Shown here: positions 1-10,820 of the stretch, in pieces | How positions within the stretch are numbered: position 1 is the stretch's first letter | How the letters are laid out: every line of letters starts with the position of its first letter | NCBI RefSeq assembly: GCF_007164725.1 | Contig: NZ_AP019697.1 | Coordinates: 664,001-728,000, forward strand | DNA from: Dialister hominis | Lineage (GTDB): Bacteria; Bacillota; Negativicutes; Veillonellales; Dialisteraceae | DNA: 64,000 nt | Reading direction: 5' to 3' | Notes under the pieces: generated by a model | What the model was told of the DNA's origin: nothing | What the model saw: only the letters and a program-made list of their open reading frames with translations | Database searches by the model: none | Program-made: the position numbers and the translations under genes

Positions 1-1
1 A

Positions 2-700
2 ACGCCGGAGACGATCGTCTATCCGGACCTTCCTGATATGGACCCGAAAGAGAAAATCGAATGGGAAAGAAAACTTCTGGGATTTTATGTCAGCGGCCAT
101 CCGCTGGATTCCTATAAGGAACAGCTCAAAGCCTGCACGCCTCTTTACCATCTGACGGCAGAAGGAAATCAGTACGACGGCAGGATGGTGACGATAGGCG
201 GAACGATTTCCCGCATCAAGGGCACGATGACAAAGAAGGGACAGCCCATGGGCTATGTCACGATTGAGGATTATGACGGCGAAGTGGAAACCGTCGTATT
301 CCCGTCTGTTTGGGAAACAGTAAGGCCGATTCTTGCTGAAGATGCCGCTGTTGCCATCCGCGGGCGCGTGCAGGCCAACGAAAGAGATGTCAGGGTACTG
401 GCTGAAGAAATCATCCCGCTTGACAAGCTTCGTGCATCCGCGCCGTCTCCGGCCGGAGTCCTTCACCTTTACATCGATGCCGCCCATGATTCCAATGAGG
501 TCAGCCAGAGACTGGCAGGGCTTTTCCAGAAGCACCATGGCAAAACGCCGGTCATCATGCATATGATGCGGACCGGGCAGGAAATCCATGCAGCTCCGAA
601 ATTCTATGTTAACTACTCATCAGAGGCCGAAAGGGACTTCAGGATGCTTCTTGGAGAAAGAGCCGTTGCCCTTAGGAATTCCGGATCAGGGAATATTTGA
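2..700 (+). CDS. dnaE: DNA polymerase III alpha subunit, C-terminal part (partial)
   Basis: This is the 3' end of a replicative polymerase gene that begins before the window; the frame is open from base 2. The visible ~232 residues open with the segment around GFYVSGHPLDSYKEQL, typical of the C-terminal region of DnaE. An OB-fold follows (about residues 55-125 here, VTIGGTISRIKG then MGYVTIEDYDGEVE), which binds single-stranded DNA. The end holds the weakly conserved tau-binding-type tail. The catalytic PHP and palm domains are outside the window, so DnaE cannot be told from a DnaE-like paralogue with certainty. The stop is TGA at 698-700, and about 90 bp separate it from etfB. Confidence 0.88.
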   Translation, partial: TPETIVYPDLPDMDPKEKIEWERKLLGFYVSGHPLDSYKEQLKACTPLYHLTAEGNQYDGRMVTIGGTISRIKGTMTKKGQPMGYVTIEDYDGEVETVVFPSVWETVRPILAEDAAVAIRGRVQANERDVRVLAEEIIPLDKLRASAPSPAGVLHLYIDAAHDSNEVSQRLAGLFQKHHGKTPVIMHMMRTGQEIHAAPKFYVNYSSEAERDFRMLLGERAVALRNSGSGNI

Positions 701-792
701 ACGAAATGATAATTTCATGCGGATTTATGCGCCGTATGGTATACTAAGACGAATGATTATTTTCAGATATAAGCTTGTTAAAGGGGGCTATT

Positions 793-1584
793 ATGAGGTT
801 TCTGGTTTGCGTAAAACAGGTTGTGGACACCTCCAAAATGGAAGTTGACCCGAATACGGGTCGTTTGAACAGGAATAATGCAAACAGCATTATCAACCCG
901 CTGGACCTTCATGCATTGGAAGCGGCTCTCGCTCTTCGCGATCAGGTTGGCGGCACAGTAACGGTTCTGACGATGGGACCGCCGCAGGCTGAACATGTAC
1001 TCCAGTATGCAGTTTCCATGGGTGCTGATGACGTATATCTGGCAACAGACCGCGCATTTGGCGGCGCTGATACGCTGGCTACGAGCTATACTCTGGCAGC
1101 AGCCATCCGCAAATTGGGCAGCTTTGACCTGATTTTCTGCGGACAGGAGTCCCTGGACAGCAACACGGCCCAGATCGGACCGGAAGTCGCTGCAATGCTC
1201 AGCATGCCTGATGTAAGCGGCGCTGTCGATATTTCTTATGAAAGAGAAGGATATATCACAGTCAGAAGACAGCTCTCTGATGAGGATGAAGTGCTCGAAA
1301 TGAAGCTGCCGGCTCTCATTACCACGGCTGAATCGCTGAATCGTCCCCGCTATCCAAGCGTTTTGGGAATCATGAAGAAAGATCATGTTGAAATCCATAA
1401 ACTGACATCTGCTGATCTGGATGTCGATCCTTCCCGCATCGGCCTTACAGGTTCTCCGACACGCGTAAAGCAGGTCCGTCCTGTCGTTCCGCCGAAGAAG
1501 GAAAACCTCCGCATTGAAGGAAAGACGACGGATGAAGCAGTTGATTTGCTCTGCACGGCTATGCAGAAAATACATGTTATTTAA
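793..1584 (+). CDS. etfB: Electron transfer flavoprotein, beta subunit
   Basis: The 263-residue protein starts MRFLVCVKQVVDTSKMEVDP, the classic EtfB N-terminus, and keeps the ADDVYLATD / GGADTLATSYTLAAAI nucleotide-binding pattern. With EtfA it forms an FAD/AMP heterodimer that passes electrons between acyl-CoA or 2-hydroxyacid dehydrogenases and the quinone or ferredoxin pool; in anaerobes it is often bifurcating. I chose ATG 793 over an in-frame start at 775 because the AAAGGGGG ribosome site at 780-787 is 5 bp upstream of 793. etfA follows after 11 bp, so the two are co-transcribed. An extended -10 (TGGTATACT, about 737-745) lies upstream. No acyl-CoA dehydrogenase is next door, so the partner dehydrogenase is unknown. 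Confidence 0.95.
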   Translation: MRFLVCVKQVVDTSKMEVDPNTGRLNRNNANSIINPLDLHALEAALALRDQVGGTVTVLTMGPPQAEHVLQYAVSMGADDVYLATDRAFGGADTLATSYTLAAAIRKLGSFDLIFCGQESLDSNTAQIGPEVAAMLSMPDVSGAVDISYEREGYITVRRQLSDEDEVLEMKLPALITTAESLNRPRYPSVLGIMKKDHVEIHKLTSADLDVDPSRIGLTGSPTRVKQVRPVVPPKKENLRIEGKTTDEAVDLLCTAMQKIHVI

Positions 1585-1595
1585 GGAGGGCAGCT

Positions 1596-2606
1596 ATGGA
1601 TTTTTCTGATTATAAGGGCATTTATGTCGTTGGCGCCCTCTTTGATGGTCATATCCGCAAGTTTACCGGCGAATTCACAGGCGAAGCCAGAGCACTGGCA
1701 GACAAGAGCGGAGAAGAAGTATCCGTTGTTCTTCTGGGAAGCGATCTGAAAGATGATCCGCAGTCTCTCATTGCATTAGGCGCTGATCATGTGTACGTGA
1801 TGGATGATCCGCTCCTTGCACATTATGACGGACAGGCTTACCAGAAGGTTCTTGTCAAATTCTTCAGGGAAAAGAAACCGAGCACAGTCATTTTCGGCGC
1901 AACACCGAAAGGACGCGATCTGGCACCGCGCATTGCCGCTGATCTTGTCTGCGGCGTAACCGCTGATGTCACTGAACTTGACATCGATCAGGATACGGGC
2001 CTTGTCATCTGCTCAAGACCGGCAATGTCAGGCAACATCCTGGCTGATATCATCAGCCCGGATTACCGTCCGCAGGTCTGCACGGTACGCCCTGGCATTT
2101 TCCGCTCGCCAGCTCCCGATGCTTCCAGAAAGGGCGAAGCTGTCCATGTCAAAGTGGAACTTGAACAATCTGACATCGGAACCATCCTTAAGGAAATCCT
2201 TAAGGGCGAGAAGGATGAACATCCGATTGAAACGGCAAAGGTCGTCGTGGCCGGCGGACGCGGTTTCCACAGCAAGGAAGAATGGGACAGGCTCTATGAG
2301 CTCTCTGAACTTCTTGGCGGAAGCGTTGGATGCAGCCGCCCGATCTGCGAACTTGGCTGGGAGCCTAAATCCCACCAGATCGGCCAGACCGGCAAGGGCG
2401 TAGCTCCCAAAGTATACTTTGCCTTCGGCATTTCCGGCGTCATGCAGCATATGTGCGCAGTCAATGCGGATATTATCATTGCTGTCAATAAAGACCCGAA
2501 TGCGCCGATCATGGCTATGGCAGATTATGCCGTTGTAGCCGATATCAAGGAATTTATCCCGCGCTTCATCGATAAAATCAAGGAATTGAAAGCAGAAAAA
2601 GAATAA
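1596..2606 (+). CDS. etfA: Electron transfer flavoprotein, alpha subunit
   Basis: The 336 residues carry the EtfA N-domain (VILGSDLKD-like segment near residue 50; RDLAPRIAADLVCGVTADVT near 110) and the C-terminal FAD-binding domain. The latter contains VVVAGGRGFHSKEEW, GCSRPICELGW, HQIGQTGKGVAPKVYFAFGI, and the terminal MAMADYAVVADIKEFIPRF. An AAGGAGGG ribosome site lies 11 bp upstream of the ATG. It pairs with EtfB just upstream. Length and motifs are normal for the family. Confidence 0.95.
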   Translation: MDFSDYKGIYVVGALFDGHIRKFTGEFTGEARALADKSGEEVSVVLLGSDLKDDPQSLIALGADHVYVMDDPLLAHYDGQAYQKVLVKFFREKKPSTVIFGATPKGRDLAPRIAADLVCGVTADVTELDIDQDTGLVICSRPAMSGNILADIISPDYRPQVCTVRPGIFRSPAPDASRKGEAVHVKVELEQSDIGTILKEILKGEKDEHPIETAKVVVAGGRGFHSKEEWDRLYELSELLGGSVGCSRPICELGWEPKSHQIGQTGKGVAPKVYFAFGISGVMQHMCAVNADIIIAVNKDPNAPIMAMADYAVVADIKEFIPRFIDKIKELKAEKE

Positions 2607-2661
2607 TTGATGTTATAATAATAAAGAAACCAGTAATTATTTCTGTATGGAGGTGAAACGT

Positions 2662-3540
2662 ATGGCAGATACCAAGACTACCATATACTACAACCACAAT
2701 TTCTATTATGATTTTTCTAAAATTATCAGCGCTGACGACAGAGGACTCCAGTTCGGCGACGGCTGCTATGAATGGATCCGCATTTTCAATGGTCATCCAT
2801 TTGCCCTGTCCTATCATACTGACCGCCTGTACCGTTCGATGAGACTCTTAGGCATCCGTCCTGTCACAGCACCGGATGAATTTACTGAAATTGCCGAAGT
2901 TGTCATTGATGAATCCGGAATCAAGGAAGGATTCATGAAGATTATCGTAACAAGAGGCACTGGTGAACATGATTTCACCATTCCGGCCAGAAACAAACTT
3001 CAGCCGAACGTTCTTGTGTACGCAAGACCGCTTGATGAAGCATCCATTGCAAAAGTTCAGGACGGCGTCACCTGCATTACAGCAGAAGATGACCGCGGAC
3101 ATCACTGCGATATCCTTTCCCTGAATCAGCTGGATAATATGATGGCAAGGGCAGAAGCACAGAAAAAAGGATCTTATGATACGATTTTCATTAAAGACGG
3201 ACTTCTGACTGAAGCATCCCATTCCAATGTATGCATCGTCAAGGCAGGCGTCATCTGGACACCGGCTACCAATGAGCATATGATCCGCGGAATTACACGC
3301 TCCCTTGTCCTGACAAGGGTTGCTCCTACCGCAGGCGTAACATCCATTGATGATGCAGCCGATCCGGTCAAGCTCGAAGACATGATGAATGCTGAAGAAG
3401 TATTCCTGACCAATACACAGGACGGCATCGTTCCAGTTCTTTCCATTGACGGCAAGAAGATTGGAAGCGGCGAAGTGGGACCTGTTACCAGAAAGATTCA
3501 GGAACACTACGCACATCTGATGAAAGACGGACTCGCATAA
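2662..3540 (+). CDS. Class IV aminotransferase homologue lacking the PLP lysine
   Basis: The 292-residue protein has the fold of D-amino-acid/branched-chain aminotransferases. It has the FGDGCYEWIRI motif near residue 32, the glutamate segment TEASHSNV near 187, the phosphate-binding GITRSLVL near 213, and the C-terminal FLTNTQDGIVPV. The expected lysine motif, CDIKSLN in characterised D-amino acid transaminases, reads CDILSLN here, with Leu152 encoded by CTT at 3115-3117. The enzyme may therefore be inactive, use another residue, or do something else. Start ATG 2662 follows GGAGGTG (2649-2655); an in-frame upstream ATG at 2647 overlaps that ribosome site and was rejected. It sits alone after etfA and ends in a strong terminator. 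The native role is unknown. Confidence 0.8.
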   Translation: MADTKTTIYYNHNFYYDFSKIISADDRGLQFGDGCYEWIRIFNGHPFALSYHTDRLYRSMRLLGIRPVTAPDEFTEIAEVVIDESGIKEGFMKIIVTRGTGEHDFTIPARNKLQPNVLVYARPLDEASIAKVQDGVTCITAEDDRGHHCDILSLNQLDNMMARAEAQKKGSYDTIFIKDGLLTEASHSNVCIVKAGVIWTPATNEHMIRGITRSLVLTRVAPTAGVTSIDDAADPVKLEDMMNAEEVFLTNTQDGIVPVLSIDGKKIGSGEVGPVTRKIQEHYAHLMKDGLA

Positions 3541-3553
3541 AGGCTTGTTGATA

Positions 3554-3586
3554 AAACCGCGCGGCAATTAGGGCCGTGCGGTTTTT
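3554..3586 (+). terminator. Rho-independent terminator after aminotransferase gene
   Basis: Arms AAACCGCGCGGC (3554-3565) and GCCGTGCGGTTT (3573-3584) form a 12-bp stem with one G-U pair, followed by a short T run. Confidence 0.85.
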
Positions 3587-3735
3587 CATTGCAGGATCCT
3601 TTCAGGGAATTCATGCGGCTTTGGAATCTATGTTCTTAAAAACTATGAATCATCTGGCAGTTTAGTATATAATAAGAAGAACTGTCATTTGATTCGCGAA
3701 GGATGAATCTGTCCAGGAGAAAGAAACGGGGGACC

Positions 3736-4233
3736 ATGAGGGTACTTGGCATTGATCCCGGAACCGGAAGATGCGGTTTCGGAGTCGTTGAGAAACGGGG
3801 AAACCAGATTATTCCCATTAACTACGGAGTCATTGAAACGTTCAAGGATCAAAGCGATCTGGAACGTCTGAATATCGTTTATGAAGGAATCGGAGAGCTC
3901 ATTGCAACATACCGTCCTGAATTCATGGGCGTGGAAAATCTTTATTTCAATACGAATATCACGACCGGCATCAAGGTCGCGCAGGCAAGGGGCGTCATCC
4001 TTCTTGCAGGCTACCGGCAGAATGTGCCGATCATTTCCGTGACGCCGCTGCAGGTCAAGCAGCAGATGGCGGGATACGGCAGGGCGACAAAGAAGCAGGT
4101 CATTGAAATGGTCATGCGGATGATGAATATTACCAGGAAAATCGACCCTGATGATGCTGCCGATGCGCTCGCCATCGGACTTACAGCCATTTATCATGTG
4201 GAACACCGCAGTTTGTTTGAGAGGGAAAAATGA
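3736..4233 (+). CDS. ruvC: Holliday junction resolvase RuvC
   Basis: The 165-residue nuclease resolves four-way DNA junctions on RuvAB. The catalytic acidic residues are visible in LGIDPGTGRCGFG at the N-terminus, MGVENLYF near residue 67, and DPDDAADALAIG near 143. I chose ATG 3736 because MRVLGIDPG is the normal N-terminus and GGGGGA lies just upstream; an in-frame ATG at 3703 would add 11 basic residues. It overlaps ruvA by four bases (ATGA), so the two are translationally coupled. Confidence 0.93.
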   Translation: MRVLGIDPGTGRCGFGVVEKRGNQIIPINYGVIETFKDQSDLERLNIVYEGIGELIATYRPEFMGVENLYFNTNITTGIKVAQARGVILLAGYRQNVPIISVTPLQVKQQMAGYGRATKKQVIEMVMRMMNITRKIDPDDAADALAIGLTAIYHVEHRSLFEREK

Positions 4234-4835
4234 TCGGATATATAAAAGGAATTGTTTCCGGATTTCCAAAAGATGCATGCTTTCTTGAAACCGGAGGGAT
4301 TGGATACAGGATTTTCATCTCGGAAAGAACAAGATCTCTTCTCCATATCGGGGAAGAGGCAAGACTTCTGACATACATGGCTGTCCGCGAGGATGCTATA
4401 CTCTTATATGGATTTCCGGAGCAGGATGAATATGATTTGTTCCTGATCCTGATTTCCGTTTCCAAGATAGGCCCCAAAGTGGCAATAGGCATCCTTTCTT
4501 CCATGACGCCGGATGCCTTTGTCCGCGCGATCGTATCAAGAAATGTGACAGCTCTTACGAAACTTCCGGGAATCGGAAAGAAAACAGCAGAGCGGCTGGT
4601 CGTCGAGCTGAAGGACAAGGTGGCAAATCTTGAAATGGAAGGTGTTTCAATGGATGGCGAAGATATCGCGGCAGCTGACAGCGGTCTTATAGGACAGGCA
4701 TCGCTCGCCCTTTCCGGTCTCGGCTATTCCAGTGAGGAAGTGCTGCCTCTCCTTAAGAAACTGGCGCCCGATCATCCTGCGCTTTCAGATTTGATCGGCG
4801 CTGTGCTTCGTGAGTTTGGCAAAGCGCAGGGCTAG
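4230..4835 (+). CDS. ruvA: Holliday junction branch migration protein RuvA
   Basis: The 201-residue protein binds the junction as a tetramer and loads the RuvB helicase. It has the N-terminal OB fold (MIGYIKGIVSG ... LLTYMAVREDAILLYGF), two helix-hairpin-helix motifs (ISVSKIGPKVAIGIL and LTKLPGIGKKTAERL), and a C-terminal three-helix domain (AALALSGLGYSSEE-like) that contacts RuvB. Its start codon overlaps the ruvC stop and ruvB begins 12 bp after its stop, giving the usual ruvCAB unit. Confidence 0.94.
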   Translation: MIGYIKGIVSGFPKDACFLETGGIGYRIFISERTRSLLHIGEEARLLTYMAVREDAILLYGFPEQDEYDLFLILISVSKIGPKVAIGILSSMTPDAFVRAIVSRNVTALTKLPGIGKKTAERLVVELKDKVANLEMEGVSMDGEDIAAADSGLIGQASLALSGLGYSSEEVLPLLKKLAPDHPALSDLIGAVLREFGKAQG

Positions 4836-4847
4836 GGGAGATGAATC

Positions 4848-5939
4848 GTGAAGAATAAATACATAAAAAGCCTGGGCGGAGAAAAGGATGAAGAGGTGCT
4901 TGGAAGCACAGGACGCATCGTTTCCACGGAAGAATCTTCCAAGGATGCCTGGCAGACGTCTCTCCGTCCTCAGCGTCTCGACGATTATATCGGGCAGACT
5001 GCCTTCAAGAACAATCTGAAGGTCTATATTGAAGCCGCCAAAGGGAGAGGCGAATCCCTGGACCATGTCCTTCTCTACGGGCCTCCGGGGCTCGGGAAGA
5101 CGACCATGGCCAAAATCATTGCCAATGAGCTGGGCTCACAGTTCAAGGTGACAAGCGGCCCGGCGATTGCGCGTCCTGGCGAGCTTGCTGCCATTCTTAC
5201 CACGCTGCAGGAACATGATGTCCTTTTCATTGATGAAATCCACCGGTTGAACAGGAGCGTCGAAGAAATCCTCTATTCTGCGATGGAAGACTTCGCGCTT
5301 GATCTGGTCATGGGAAAGGGGACGGGTGCGACATCTGTCCGCATCAACCTCGCTCCGTTCACGCTGATCGGTGCTACGACAAGACCGGGCTCTCTTTCAG
5401 CACCTTTGCGTGACCGCTTCCTGATTAATCATCATATGGAATTCTATGAACCGGATGAATTGAAGCACATCATCACCCGCGCGGCCGGTATTCTTAATAT
5501 CGAGATTGAAGAGAGCGGGGCGGCAGAGATTGCCCGCCGCTCAAGGGGGACGCCGCGTATCGCCAACAGGCTCCTGAAGAGGATCCGTGATTTTGCACAG
5601 ATCAAAAACAGCGCCATTACAGCGGAAATCGCATCGGAAGCTATGGAAGCGCTCCATGTGGACGATATCGGTCTTGATGATCTGGACAATGAGATCCTGA
5701 AGTGCATCATTTACAAGTTCAACGGCGGTCCGGTCGGGGTGGATACGATTTCAGCCGCAGTCAGCGAGGAACGCAATACGATTGAAGATGTGTGCGAACC
5801 ATACCTTATGCAGATCGGTTTCATCTCCCGTACGCCCCGCGGCAGGATTGCCATGAAAGCGGCTTACGACCATATCGGAGCCGTCTGGGATAAGAAACCG
5901 GAAGAGGTTCTCAGGGAGGAAGCAGATGGGGATCGGTAA
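4848..5939 (+). CDS. ruvB: Holliday junction branch migration helicase RuvB
   Basis: The 363-residue AAA+ ATPase shows Walker [13 protein letters not shown], Walker [13 protein letters not shown], sensor [20 protein letters not shown], and the C-terminal winged-helix domain ([15 protein letters not shown] ... FISRTPRGR). Translation starts at GTG 4848, 7 bp after an AGGGGAG ribosome site. The 3' end overlaps the next small gene by 14 bp. A short extra N-terminal stretch of about 35 residues precedes the conserved [12 protein letters not shown]. Confidence 0.95.
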   Translation: MKNKYIKSLGGEKDEEVLGSTGRIVSTEESSKDAWQTSLRPQRLDDYIGQTAFKNNLKVYIEAAKGRGESLDHVLLYGPPGLGKTTMAKIIANELGSQFKVTSGPAIARPGELAAILTTLQEHDVLFIDEIHRLNRSVEEILYSAMEDFALDLVMGKGTGATSVRINLAPFTLIGATTRPGSLSAPLRDRFLINHHMEFYEPDELKHIITRAAGILNIEIEESGAAEIARRSRGTPRIANRLLKRIRDFAQIKNSAITAEIASEAMEALHVDDIGLDDLDNEILKCIIYKFNGGPVGVDTISAAVSEERNTIEDVCEPYLMQIGFISRTPRGRIAMKAAYDHIGAVWDKKPEEVLREEADGDR

Positions 5940-6138
5940 GACACTTGTTATCCTTGGAATTATTTGTATTGCAGCCGGGCTGTTTTTCATGGCAGGCGGA
6001 AAGCTTTCTTTTCTGGGGCACCTTCCCGGCGATATTCATTTTTCCAAGGGCAATACGGATGTTTACTTCCCATGGGTATCCTGCCTTGTCGTCAGCATTG
6101 TTGGTACGGTTCTGTTGAACCTGTTTTTCAGAAGGTGA
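5926..6138 (+). CDS. DUF2905 small membrane protein
   Basis: The 70-residue protein has two hydrophobic segments (about residues 5-24 and 48-66) around a [15 protein letters not shown] motif typical of the DUF2905 family. Members are commonly found next to ruvB in Firmicutes; the function is unknown. The start overlaps the end of ruvB (GGAGG at 5916-5920), indicating coupled translation. Confidence 0.85.
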   Translation: MGIGKTLVILGIICIAAGLFFMAGGKLSFLGHLPGDIHFSKGNTDVYFPWVSCLVVSIVGTVLLNLFFRR

Positions 6139-6143
6139 ACGCT

Positions 6144-7475
6144 ATGAGACGAAAAATCATTACGATTGCCCTGGCAGCGCTTATGGCAGCAAGTGCCGGC
6201 ATCAGCGCAAAAGCCGAGGCGATTCCCATCCAGAGACGTCCTGTAACGATTACGCATATGTCAGTGCCGGCCGTGCCGGCTTCTCCTTCAGTAAAGAAAA
6301 CGGCTTATCAAAATGAAAAGACCATTTCAAAAGCCGGATCAAAGACTGAAAAGGAAGAGAGAAAGGACGAGAAGCCTATAAGCACGAGTCCTTTGATTGA
6401 AGTAGGGCTCATTTCCGGATCTGAACTTCGCCTTGCCGGCGCTTCCGACTTTAATGCAAAAGCCGGGGGAAAGACCATCGGGAAGTACAAGACAGGCTCT
6501 GTCGTAGTCCTTACGAGAAAAGGCAGCAATGTGTATGTGAACGGCAAAAAGGCAGGCCGTGAGGTTCTTTTCGCGCCCGCGCGCAATGTGCCCGGTTTTC
6601 TTGTCAAGGGAAACAAGTACAGGGGAGATATGAAGGCTATTCCCTCAAGCTGGGGAAATGGAATCACGCTCATCAATGTGCTTCCCATGGAAGATTACCT
6701 GAAGGGCGTCGTACCAAGTGAAATAGTTCCATCCTGGAGAATGGATGCAATCAAGGCGCAGGCCGTTGCCGCGCGCACCTATGCGACGTACCACAGGAAT
6801 GGATACCGGTCATCCGGCTACGATGTGACCGATGATACAAGGACTCAGGTCTACCGCGGCTTTTCAGCGGAAACAGCAGCTACAAACCGCGCAGTTTCCG
6901 AAACGGCCGGTGAAGTTGTCACCTATGCAGGAAAGCCGATCGATGCACTTTTCCATTCAAGCGGCGGCGGCTTTACCGAAAACAGCGAAAATGTATGGGG
7001 ATCCGTCATTCCTTACTTAAGGGGCGTCAAGGAAGAATCAAGCACTTATCTCATGACACCATGGAAGAAAACAATGACGATGGCATCTTTTACCAAGAGC
7101 CTTGAAAATGCCGGATACAAGATCGGTGACCTGAAGAGCATCAAATTATCCCATCTGAAAAAAGGCGAGGCCAATCATTCTTCCGACAGGGGAATTTCCG
7201 GCCGCGTCAAGTCAGTTGTCTTTGTCGGCAAGAAGGGACGTGCGACCGTTTCAGGTGAAAGGCTGCAGAGGCTTTACGGCCTGGACAGCACGCTTTTCGA
7301 TATTTCTGCCAAGGGAAAAGAACTGACGATTACAGGGTATGGATACGGACACGGGCTCGGGCTTTCCCAGTGGGGAGCCGAGGCAATGGCTGAAAAGCAT
7401 GGCGACGGGAAAAATTATTATAAAACAATTTTGTCCCATTATTTTACAGGCACAAAAATAGAGAAGATTTATTGA
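6144..7475 (+). CDS. SpoIID/LytB-type exported amidase-enhancer protein
   Basis: The 443 residues begin with a signal peptide (MRRKIITIALAALMAASAG, cleavage near AKA-EA). A linker and an SH3-like segment precede the SpoIID domain from about residue 170. That domain keeps EDYLKGVVPSEIVPSW, holding the family's catalytic-type Glu, then AQAVAARTYATYH and the C-terminal YGYGHGLGLSQWGAEAMA. SpoIID proteins are lytic transglycosylases of peptidoglycan in spore formers; homologues outside sporulation act in wall remodelling. The start at 6144 was chosen from the signal peptide and GAAGGTG at 6131-6137; the frame stays open upstream over DUF2905 but has no support there. Confidence 0.85.
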   Translation: MRRKIITIALAALMAASAGISAKAEAIPIQRRPVTITHMSVPAVPASPSVKKTAYQNEKTISKAGSKTEKEERKDEKPISTSPLIEVGLISGSELRLAGASDFNAKAGGKTIGKYKTGSVVVLTRKGSNVYVNGKKAGREVLFAPARNVPGFLVKGNKYRGDMKAIPSSWGNGITLINVLPMEDYLKGVVPSEIVPSWRMDAIKAQAVAARTYATYHRNGYRSSGYDVTDDTRTQVYRGFSAETAATNRAVSETAGEVVTYAGKPIDALFHSSGGGFTENSENVWGSVIPYLRGVKEESSTYLMTPWKKTMTMASFTKSLENAGYKIGDLKSIKLSHLKKGEANHSSDRGISGRVKSVVFVGKKGRATVSGERLQRLYGLDSTLFDISAKGKELTITGYGYGHGLGLSQWGAEAMAEKHGDGKNYYKTILSHYFTGTKIEKIY

Positions 7476-7540
7476 ATCGTGCCTTCAGCATAAAAATGCT
7501 GAAACAATCAATTATAAAGAAACGGGAGTTAGATTAAGCA

Positions 7541-9681
<2,141 letters not shown>

Positions 9682-9749
9682 AGAAATTAAAGACAGAGCC
9701 CGATTTGTTGTGGTAAAATAAACGATATGAGTTTACGGAGGTGAATGAA

Positions 9750-10226
9750 TTGGAACAAGCGATGAACTTTTTGAGTTTAGTATGGCCTTTCCTGATCCTG
9801 ATTGCCATTTTCTACTTTTTCATGTATCGTCCGCAGAAGAAGCTGCGCCTTGAAAGAGGAAGATTTTTGCTGTCCTTGAAGAGGGGAGACCATGTAGTTA
9901 CTTCCGGCGGCGTGCACGGCGTGATCAAGGTTCTGCGTGATAAGTATGTAGAACTGGAAATTGCACCGAAGGTCGTCATCAAAGTTGAAAAATCTGCCAT
10001 CCAGCATGGAGATGTCAAGCTGATCGATGAAGAATCTGCCAAGAAGGCAGTTGCCGACGGAACTGTGAAGACTGTACAGAATCCTGACGGCAGCGAAACT
10101 CAGATCGTTGAAGAAGTCGTTGAAGTAGATGATCCGAAAGATGCGGGCACAGAGGTCATTGAGGAAGTTGTCGAAGAAGACGCTAAATCTACTGAAAAGG
10201 CACCGGCGAAAGAGGAAAAGAAATGA
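9750..10226 (+). CDS. yajC: Preprotein translocase accessory subunit YajC
   Basis: The single transmembrane segment (VWPFLILIAIFYFFMYRPQKK) is followed by the conserved GDHVVTSGGVHGVIKVL core. YajC joins SecDF at the SecYEG channel. I set the start at TTG 9750, 8 bp after GGAGGTG (9737-9743); GTG 9741 lies inside that ribosome site and ATG 9762 is about 20 bp away. At 158 residues it is longer than most YajC because of a ~60-residue Glu/Asp/Lys-rich tail (EEVVEVDDPKDAG onward). It overlaps the next gene by 4 bp. Confidence 0.88.
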   Translation: MEQAMNFLSLVWPFLILIAIFYFFMYRPQKKLRLERGRFLLSLKRGDHVVTSGGVHGVIKVLRDKYVELEIAPKVVIKVEKSAIQHGDVKLIDEESAKKAVADGTVKTVQNPDGSETQIVEEVVEVDDPKDAGTEVIEEVVEEDAKSTEKAPAKEEKK

Positions 10227-10816
10227 CAGAATCGAATCCTTCAATTTCCGAAAGGAAAAAGGGGCTTCGGCAGAAGATGCTCGCCATGAGGCGGGCTCTT
10301 TCTGCTAATGAAACGGAGAGCAGGAGTTCCTCTCTTAAAGAGAATATCCTTTCACTTCCGGAATACAAGAACGCGAAAAAGATCATGGCTTTCCTTGCCA
10401 TGAAAGGGGAATCCAATCTGGACGGATTCATCAGGCAGGCTCTTCTTGATGGAAAAGAAGTCTACATTCCTGTGTGCCTTCCTGAGCGCCAGATGGAAGC
10501 AGGACGCCTGATTGATATGGAACACTTCGAAAAAGGGCCGCTGGGTCTTAGGAATCTTCCTGCCGGTTATGAAGTGACCAGTCCTGAATCGCTTGATCTG
10601 GTATTGATACCAGGACTTGCTGTCAGCCAGGAAGGAATCCGCCTCGGCATGGGTGCAGGATATTATGACAGATATCTTGCCCGCGTCCCGTTTGAGAAAA
10701 GAGTGGCAGCCCTGTGGGATTTCCAGGTGATTCCGGATATCCCGTCTGAACCGTTTGATCAGAAAATAGCGAAGATTGTAACCGACAAATCTGTCATCGT
10801 TACGAAAAGAGGTTGA
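10223..10816 (+). CDS. 5-formyltetrahydrofolate cyclo-ligase
   Basis: The 197-residue enzyme converts 5-formyl-THF to methenyl-THF with ATP. It keeps the N-terminal KKGLRQKMLAMRRAL, the central ALKGESNLD-like segment (FLAMKGESNLDGFI), and the ATP-site LVLIPGLAVSQEGIRLGMGAGYYDRYLAR. The ATGA overlap with yajC implies coupling. The secD start lies 5 bp after its stop; insertion of this gene inside the yajC-secDF unit is unusual but the gene itself looks ordinary. Confidence 0.9.
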   Translation: MTESNPSISERKKGLRQKMLAMRRALSANETESRSSSLKENILSLPEYKNAKKIMAFLAMKGESNLDGFIRQALLDGKEVYIPVCLPERQMEAGRLIDMEHFEKGPLGLRNLPAGYEVTSPESLDLVLIPGLAVSQEGIRLGMGAGYYDRYLARVPFEKRVAALWDFQVIPDIPSEPFDQKIAKIVTDKSVIVTKRG

Positions 10817-10820
10817 AGTT

